From: Mycolicibacterium iranicum
GTDB lineage: Bacteria; Actinomycetota; Actinomycetes; Mycobacteriales; Mycobacteriaceae
Length of the DNA stretch: 64,000 nucleotides
Assembly: GCF_002101705.1 (NCBI RefSeq)
Contig: NZ_LQPC01000002.1
Location: forward strand, 144,100-208,099
Direction: 5' to 3'
Part shown: piece by piece, positions 59,588-64,000 of the stretch
How the letters are laid out: each line of letters opens with the position of its first letter
Position numbering within the stretch: the stretch's first letter is position 1
The notes under the pieces: model-generated
The model's input: only the letters and a program-made list of their open reading frames with translations
The model's database searches: none
Told to the model about the DNA's origin: nothing
Position numbers and translations under genes: made by a program

Positions 59588-61447
59588 TCAGACGGTCGTG
59601 TCGTCGGCCGTTGCGGTTTGCAACGACGCAGCATCGGATTCGGCACGCTCGGATGATGTAATGACTTGTTTCGATGTGGCCCAAAATATCGCGTCTTCAA
59701 CGTGCTTAGGTACGGTGAAGGCCACCGGTGGGTCGATTTCGGCTGCAAGCTCCTGAGCGAACCTGCCCTTCTCGTCCTCCACCTTAGCTAAGAATGCATC
59801 CGCACGTTCAGCCCACGAGGACGTGACGTAATCTCGTTTCAGCCACCCGGAAACACGTGGTTTCACGTGCTTGAAGGCCTCAAGAACTACCTCCCAATTA
59901 CCAGCTTTGACGAGGTCCCACTCAAACGTCTTCTCGGCGAGGAAAACCCCGAGATGATCTCCGCCCAACGCCACCAACGACTTTGCCGTCGCTGACAGCT
60001 CTGCCGCGACAGCTTCCTCTTCACTCAGATCGTCGCCAGCAGACTCCGCCAACGCGGTCTCCTCAGTCGGCGGTAAATCGCTAACGTTTGCATCCACTTC
60101 CGATGGCACCGGATCCACCTCCTGTGGGTCCGAATCCGAGATTACTGCGCAGGGAATGGGGAGTCTGTCCGGGCCGAATAATTCGATGAATGGCCGGAAA
60201 GCGAGGCCGTCAACGTTCACAACGCAGACGCCGGCTTCCGATAAAGACCTTCCAAGCCGATCTGCCATGGCGGGAAGAAGCAGTTGCTCTGCCAGCCCTT
60301 CTACCAAAATTACGCCCCGAGAGAAGAGTAGCGCCGATTTTGTTACATCGAGAAACCGTCTTAGGTGCTTCAGATGCCCAGTGTCAAGGCCAAACTCGCC
60401 TATACACCGGGCGAAGAGTTCTGCGCCTCCGTCGCTGCGGCTTAGGACAGTTAGCCTCTCAACCTTGGCTCCGCTGGCGAGATTTGGAGAATGGGTGGTC
60501 ACAACCACCTGACTGTCTGCGGCACTGGCGGTTTCGAGAAACCGCATCAGGAGATCCTGTAGCTGCGGATGCAGATGTGCCTCAGGCTCTTCGATCAGCA
60601 ATAAGCGCAATGCCGCATCTGACGGCTCTTCGAGGGCAGATAATAGGACACTCATGTACAGCATGTTGCTGTAGCCAAGTCCGCTTTCGGTGATCTCGAC
60701 CGGTCCGATTGATCCGACGCGGGCGCGGAGTGCCGTGATGACTCGGTCGAATCGAGGTTCTGCAAAGACGAGGTCGGACGACTGGCTTAGGCGCCCACCA
60801 CCTGTTAGCTCCGACAACCGCGTTTGAACACGCGTCTGGGCAATGCCAACGCTTTCGACCTCGGACAGGCTGCTGTTGGCGTCCGACATAATCTTCTCTA
60901 TCTGACTGCGATCTGGATGCCCCTCCGGGGCTAACGCTCCGACGAGCTCGCCGAGGCGATTCGATCGGCCCGGACGGAGATCGGACGCCGCATCTCGCAA
61001 AGGATGCAGGTAAGTAAAGCTCACAGCCTCGCGTGCATATTGTTCGATGTCAGGATGATCGGAGTCTCCGCCAAACCATTCCGTGTGGACCCGCCCGCTG
61101 CTCGTTAGTGTCGCCCGCAGACGAATCCGCGCGGAGCTTGGGCCCCGCGACGGAGACAGGCAAGTAACCATGCGGGCACGCTCGGCGCTGGCGAGTTCGG
61201 TAAAGACTGCCTCCAGTTCGAAAGTGTCGGTCGTGCGATTTCCGTGCCCGTCGTGCGCGAAGTCACCTTTGGTGATCCAGAGGCGTGCGGCTGGCCCGAC
61301 CTCCGGTTCGAATAGGAGACGACAGGCATCGATCAGGTTTGATTTGCCCGCATTATTCTCGCCAACGACGACGGCGAGACCTGGATACAAGGGAATGAAT
61401 CCGGATAGGTTCCGGAAACCCTTAGCGCCGATGCCTGCAAGTTTCAC
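59588..61447 (-). CDS. gajA: OLD-family ATPase-TOPRIM nuclease, GajA-like
   Basis: 619 residues from the GTG at 61447; the frame continues 115 codons upstream but those are Arg/Ser-rich and non-homologous in look. The ATPase domain has Walker A GENNAGKSN (29-37), the ABC signature ESGLGYSNM (254-262), Walker B LLLIEEPEAHLHPQ (282-295), and the switch His in TTHSP (317-321). The TOPRIM nuclease domain follows with catalytic Glu383 in LVEGLAEQ and the acidic ISDSD (436-440). A long acidic insert lies at 441-485. GajA nicks phage DNA when nucleotides fall. The partner helicase lies seven bases downstream. Confidence 0.87.
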   Translation of the reverse strand: MKLAGIGAKGFRNLSGFIPLYPGLAVVVGENNAGKSNLIDACRLLFEPEVGPAARLWITKGDFAHDGHGNRTTDTFELEAVFTELASAERARMVTCLSPSRGPSSARIRLRATLTSSGRVHTEWFGGDSDHPDIEQYAREAVSFTYLHPLRDAASDLRPGRSNRLGELVGALAPEGHPDRSQIEKIMSDANSSLSEVESVGIAQTRVQTRLSELTGGGRLSQSSDLVFAEPRFDRVITALRARVGSIGPVEITESGLGYSNMLYMSVLLSALEEPSDAALRLLLIEEPEAHLHPQLQDLLMRFLETASAADSQVVVTTHSPNLASGAKVERLTVLSRSDGGAELFARCIGEFGLDTGHLKHLRRFLDVTKSALLFSRGVILVEGLAEQLLLPAMADRLGRSLSEAGVCVVNVDGLAFRPFIELFGPDRLPIPCAVISDSDPQEVDPVPSEVDANVSDLPPTEETALAESAGDDLSEEEAVAAELSATAKSLVALGGDHLGVFLAEKTFEWDLVKAGNWEVVLEAFKHVKPRVSGWLKRDYVTSSWAERADAFLAKVEDEKGRFAQELAAEIDPPVAFTVPKHVEDAIFWATSKQVITSSERAESDAASLQTATADDTTV

Positions 61448-61714
61448 CCGGCCATACTGACGCCTGATGGCAACGATGCCTGCGCGGACACGCGGTAATT
61501 GTTTTCCACTACGGATGGTCTTCGCGCGCTGAAGCTTCACCCCGGGATCAGGCAGTACAGCGCTTGATCGCGGTTTTGCTTGAGCTGAGGGACTTTTGGA
61601 AGTAGTGGTGGCGACCGTGAAAGGCGCAGACGAGTGGATGGTGACATAGTGCCTCGTCGCGCGTGAGCGCGGTACACGCCCGCGAGTTTCCTGCCTCGCA
61701 GATCGAGCCAGCTG

Positions 61715-61737
61715 GCCTCGACAGGCGAGGCGTTTTT
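61715..61737 (+). terminator. Terminator-like hairpin in the gajA / TIR spacer
   Basis: GCCTCG-ACAGG-CGAGGC is a 6-bp perfect stem followed by GTTTTT, reading on the plus strand. It lies 93 bases before the TIR start, inside the 383-base spacer (61448-61830). No gene precedes it on that strand, so it may end a short unannotated RNA or insulate the TIR gene. Confidence 0.55.
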
Positions 61738-61830
61738 GCCCAGAATCAGCGGAAGGTGGCTCGTCTACCCGTGACTGGCGGATACTGGCCATATTCTTGA
61801 CGTCGCGTACGCCTTGGGGGAGTGGTTGGG

Positions 61831-63228
61831 GTGCTCTACGACGCTTTTATTTCGCACGCTAGCGAAGACAAGGCTGATTTTGTTAGACCGCTCGCTGAAA
61901 GGCTTCGTGAGGAGCATGTGGAGGTGTGGTACGACGAGTTCAGTCTCCGTGTCGGTGACTCCCTTCGACAGTCGATCGATAAAGGCCTGAGTCGATCACG
62001 TTTCGGTGTAGTGGTTCTCAGCCCGAGCTTTTTCGCAAAGCGCTGGCCGCAATGGGAACTCGATGGCCTGGTGGCCCGCGACATTGAGGAGCGAGGAATC
62101 CTATTGCCTGTTTGGCACGGAGTGACGCGTGCCGAGGTCTTGGCCTACTCGCCACCGCTTGCCGACAAACTCGCCTCGTCGAGTGGCAGCGGTATCGAGC
62201 AGGTAGTGCGGCAGCTGTGTGAGGTCATCCGTCCGCAGGGTTCGACCCTGGTGATCGCTCGCGATCACCTCATCGAGATCGGCTACACCCCGCCTGTGGT
62301 CACAGACGATTGGTGGTTGGACGTCGCAGCCGCGTCGGAGTCCAACAATGTGGAGGGCGGTTGGCAGTCGGCGATGGGCTGGGGCAGATGGGGTTTTCCG
62401 TTGCCGGAGCCCTCCTCGGTGCCGGCGGAAAGGGGACGCCGATTGGCGCATACGGCGATGCAGACGGCGTGGCAAAGCGCTGCTGACGAAATCCCCATCA
62501 CGCAGGTCACACCGCCCGAGCGGGTTCATACCTTCATCGAAGAGACGCCGGGTCTTGCGGATACTTGCCACGAATTTCCTCACTACCTCGGCGTCTACGC
62601 GCCGCAGCTGACCATTCCAGGATTCGGTGGTCAGTTTGAGGATGTATTCGGCGCGCTGTACGAGCGTTCGGTGGTCGAGTCGCGCGCTCGGGATTCTCAG
62701 CTACGAGGAGCCAGCAGCCCGAAGCACCCGCCTCGCTGCGACGACCAATACGTTTTGCGAGATCCGGACTTGGCGTCTTACAGCCCGAGCGGTATCGCTT
62801 GTGATTTTTTCCAGGGTTACGGCGCGATCAGCGGTCCGTCAGCGAGCTATTACGAGCTGCCGGAGTATGCGGCGTGGCTGTTATCGAGCCAGAGCACGTT
62901 CTTGCCCGCTCAGATTCGGACAGTTCTAACTTCAGGAATGGCTGCGTGGGGTGTTTGGCCTTGGACTGAGAACGCAGTCAATCGGCTTGTCGACTTCGGA
63001 TATCAGCAAGGCAGCTTCGACGGTGCGCTTTTTACGGAGTTGTTGGATGCCGAGTCGATCGACACCTACCGTCCGAGTCGGGAGGCAATCGAGGATGCTG
63101 CGCATCGGATGACCTTCAGCGCGCGTCTGCTCGGCCTTCCCGAGAGCGGTGATGCACTCGCGGAGTTGCTTCTAGCTCCGGCCTTTCTGGGTCCCTACTT
63201 TGCGAGACGAAAGGACCGAAGCGGTTAG
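61831..63228 (+). CDS. TIR-domain protein with unassigned C-terminal region
   Basis: 465 residues from the GTG at 61831, which has GGGGGAG at ideal spacing; a GTG at 61822 overlaps that site and is less likely. Residues 1 to about 135 are a TIR domain: MLYDAFISHASEDKADF, VWYDEFSLRVGDSLR, VVVLSPSFFAKRWPQWELDGL, with Glu76 in the WxxWEL position of TIR NADases. Residues 136-465 match no domain I know. They are rich in Trp and Tyr (DDWWLDVAAASES, GVWPWTENAVNRLV) and look like a mixed fold that could be a sensor. Position beside the Gabija-like pair supports anti-phage defence by NAD depletion. Confidence 0.85.
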   Translation: MLYDAFISHASEDKADFVRPLAERLREEHVEVWYDEFSLRVGDSLRQSIDKGLSRSRFGVVVLSPSFFAKRWPQWELDGLVARDIEERGILLPVWHGVTRAEVLAYSPPLADKLASSSGSGIEQVVRQLCEVIRPQGSTLVIARDHLIEIGYTPPVVTDDWWLDVAAASESNNVEGGWQSAMGWGRWGFPLPEPSSVPAERGRRLAHTAMQTAWQSAADEIPITQVTPPERVHTFIEETPGLADTCHEFPHYLGVYAPQLTIPGFGGQFEDVFGALYERSVVESRARDSQLRGASSPKHPPRCDDQYVLRDPDLASYSPSGIACDFFQGYGAISGPSASYYELPEYAAWLLSSQSTFLPAQIRTVLTSGMAAWGVWPWTENAVNRLVDFGYQQGSFDGALFTELLDAESIDTYRPSREAIEDAAHRMTFSARLLGLPESGDALAELLLAPAFLGPYFARRKDRSG

Positions 63229-63644
63229 AAGATTCGATCCTCCAGGGGTAGGGACGTCCCGCACTTGCAACACCGTCCGCGCGAGTTCGGTCCCTTCATG
63301 TGGTCGGAGCACTCGGCCGGTGACTTGGGCCAGTCGTCGCCTTCGAGCTGCTCACGGTGCAGCCGCTGAAGTAGAGCCCTTTCATCCGGGTCGGTGATCT
63401 CATAGCGTCTGCCTACACGGACCCACTGTCCGGCAGCAACGAGCTCAATTGCCGTCAGGGACGTATCGGCGCTGAGGTAGTCATCACCAACGAAGCCGGG
63501 TGTGTCGTTTCGGACGCTTGCCGCAGCCGCGAATGCACTGAGCTCAAGAGCGGCCCTAGACAGAATGACGGGTTCGCCAGATCGCTGTTCGAGGCGGAGA
63601 AATCTCCTGTGGTCCTCATCCTCGAAGTCGCCGCTACTTACCAT
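63225..63644 (-). CDS. Small Cys/His-rich protein, unknown function
   Basis: 139 residues from the ATG at 63644 with an excellent GAGGAGG eight bases upstream; the longer frame to 63839 enters the right-end repeats and is rejected. The N-terminal 70 residues are acidic and helical (DFEDEDHRRFLRLEQRSG, SRAALELSAFAAAAS), followed by GQWVRVGRRYEITDPDERALLQRL, and a C-terminal Cys/His cluster (CSDHMKGPNSRGRCCKCG), a likely zinc site. The stop overlaps the TIR stop by 4 bp. It could be a regulator or partner of the TIR protein, but this is unproven. Confidence 0.65.
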   Translation of the reverse strand: MVSSGDFEDEDHRRFLRLEQRSGEPVILSRAALELSAFAAAASVRNDTPGFVGDDYLSADTSLTAIELVAAGQWVRVGRRYEITDPDERALLQRLHREQLEGDDWPKSPAECSDHMKGPNSRGRCCKCGTSLPLEDRIF

Positions 63645-63772
63645 TCGTGCGACCTCCTCACCAAGAAATGGCGGTACGGCACTCGGGGCCGACCTGACGC
63701 CGTGATTGCGGGCAGGATGTGCTTCCGTGGGCTGTGACTGAGCGTACGAAACACCGCCCGCGAGCTGCAGCA

Positions 63773-63807
63773 TTTGACCACAACTTTGACGACAACGCCG
63801 ACGACAG
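63773..63807 (+). promoter_or_regulatory. Candidate integrase arm sites, right end
   Basis: TGACCACAA (63775-63783), TGACGACAA (63787-63795) and CGACGACAG (63799-63807) repeat at exactly 12-bp steps, in the same orientation as the left pair. They lie 73 bp before the attR core. Bases 63,645-63,772 and 63,808-63,879 hold nothing else recognised. Confidence 0.65.
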
Positions 63808-63879
63808 TCGCGCGCCCAACCACACCAACTACACTGCATTCTGTCCGCTAACCTGCCTGTTCACGGGACCTGCCCGGTC

Positions 63880-63924
63880 CTGGCAGTGTGGGGGTCAGGG
63901 GTTCGAATCCCCTTAGCTCCACCC
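63880..63924 (+). repeat. attR core (45-bp direct repeat)
   Basis: Identical to the 3' half of tRNA-Ala at 39006-39050. The tRNA 5' half is missing here, so this is the integration-generated copy that bounds the element on the right. Confidence 0.95.
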
Positions 63925-63930
63925 TGTGAT

Positions 63931-63973
63931 GAGTCGGGTGATGGGTTACACCTGAGTCGCGTCATCGGTTACA
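63931..63973. repeat. Imperfect 20-bp direct repeat after attR
   Basis: GAGTCGGGTGATGGGTTACA (63931-63950) and GAGTCGCGTCATCGGTTACA (63954-63973) match at 17 of 20 positions with a 23-bp step. It begins seven bases outside the attR core. Such paired motifs resemble transposase-binding ends of an insertion sequence, but no transposase is within the window. Confidence 0.5.
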
Positions 63974-63977
63974 GATT

Positions 63978-64000
63978 CCCCGGCCATCGGCCGGGGTTTT
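63978..64000 (+). terminator. Intrinsic terminator at right edge
   Basis: CCCCGGCC-ATC-GGCCGGGG is a perfect 8-bp stem with a 3-base loop, followed by TTTT to the window end. It lies outside the island. Confidence 0.8.

Larger units (their letters stand above)
39006..63924. mobile_element. Integrative mobilizable element in tRNA-Ala, 24.9 kb
   Basis: The element is bounded by perfect 45-bp direct repeats (39006-39050 and 63880-63924), the left one forming the 3' half of tRNA-Ala. A tyrosine integrase reads toward the tRNA, with Xis directly upstream. A MobF relaxase follows. Cargo: a toxin-antitoxin pair, a P450/Rieske catabolic block and a Gabija-like plus TIR defence block. No coupling protein, VirB4-like ATPase or FtsK/TraB translocase is present, so self-transfer is unlikely. 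A tRNA 3' end at about 57.2 kb suggests that the element is composite. Confidence 0.9.

Noticed and set aside
39006..63924. Self-transmissible ICE or prophage
   Set aside because: No secretion ATPase, coupling protein, FtsK-like translocase, capsid, terminase or lysis gene was found within the element.

Overview
The window is high-GC actinobacterial DNA, almost certainly from a rapidly growing Mycobacterium (Mycolicibacterium). Supporting content includes an MmpL transporter, a cutinase, a DUF2993 protein, the mbtK/mbtN/mbtM/mbtL mycobactin locus with IdeR-like boxes, PolD-type end-joining polymerase, a mycofactocin-type dehydrogenase, frequent GTG starts and many 4-bp gene overlaps. No taxonomic search was possible, so the genus is inferred.

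Chromosomal backbone, 1 to about 39 kb. From the left: a bicupin cut by the window edge; a DUF2993 protein; an Lrp/AsnC regulator divergent from a fused indolepyruvate ferredoxin oxidoreductase; a cutinase; a three-gene reverse operon (luciferase-like oxidoreductase, APH(6)-like kinase homologue lacking expected catalytic residues, SnoaL-like protein); an APC permease; a four-gene signalling operon (PAS-ANTAR, STAS, a 1389-residue hybrid kinase/phosphatase/anti-sigma kinase, STAS); a stand-alone LigD-type polymerase; a TRAP-TAXI uptake system; a small secreted protein and an MmpL transporter behind a promoter with two inverted repeats; a HAD hydrolase; several exported or membrane proteins; the mbt-2 siderophore genes; a CrcB-CrcB-DUF190 fluoride operon; phosphoglucomutase; an MFS transporter; and tRNA-Ala(GGC).

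Genomic island, 39,006 to 63,924. The last 45 bp of tRNA-Ala plus flank are repeated exactly at 63,880-63,924. Between the copies are a tyrosine integrase and Xis, a VapBC45-like pair, a MobF relaxase, a catabolic block (two complete P450s and one gutted P450, two SDRs, 3Fe-4S ferredoxin, Rieske oxygenase, aldehyde dehydrogenase, NTF2-like and AhpD-like proteins, TetR regulator), and a defence block (OLD-type nuclease plus UvrD-like helicase, i.e. Gabija-like; a TIR protein with an unrecognised C-terminal half; a small Cys-rich protein). No type IV secretion or FtsK-type transfer gene is visible, so it is best described as an integrative mobilizable element that would need a helper.

The most interesting signals are: (1) the defence block, especially the TIR protein with its unassigned effector or sensor region next to a Gabija-like pair; (2) 9-bp repeats with an exact 12-bp period at both island ends, which look like integrase arm sites; (3) an internal tRNA 3' end at about 57.2 kb, also preceded by repeats at 12-bp spacing, which suggests that the catabolic and defence halves came from different integrations; (4) three copies of ATAC-N6-GTAT at the TetR, Rieske and aldehyde dehydrogenase promoters, which define a likely regulon.
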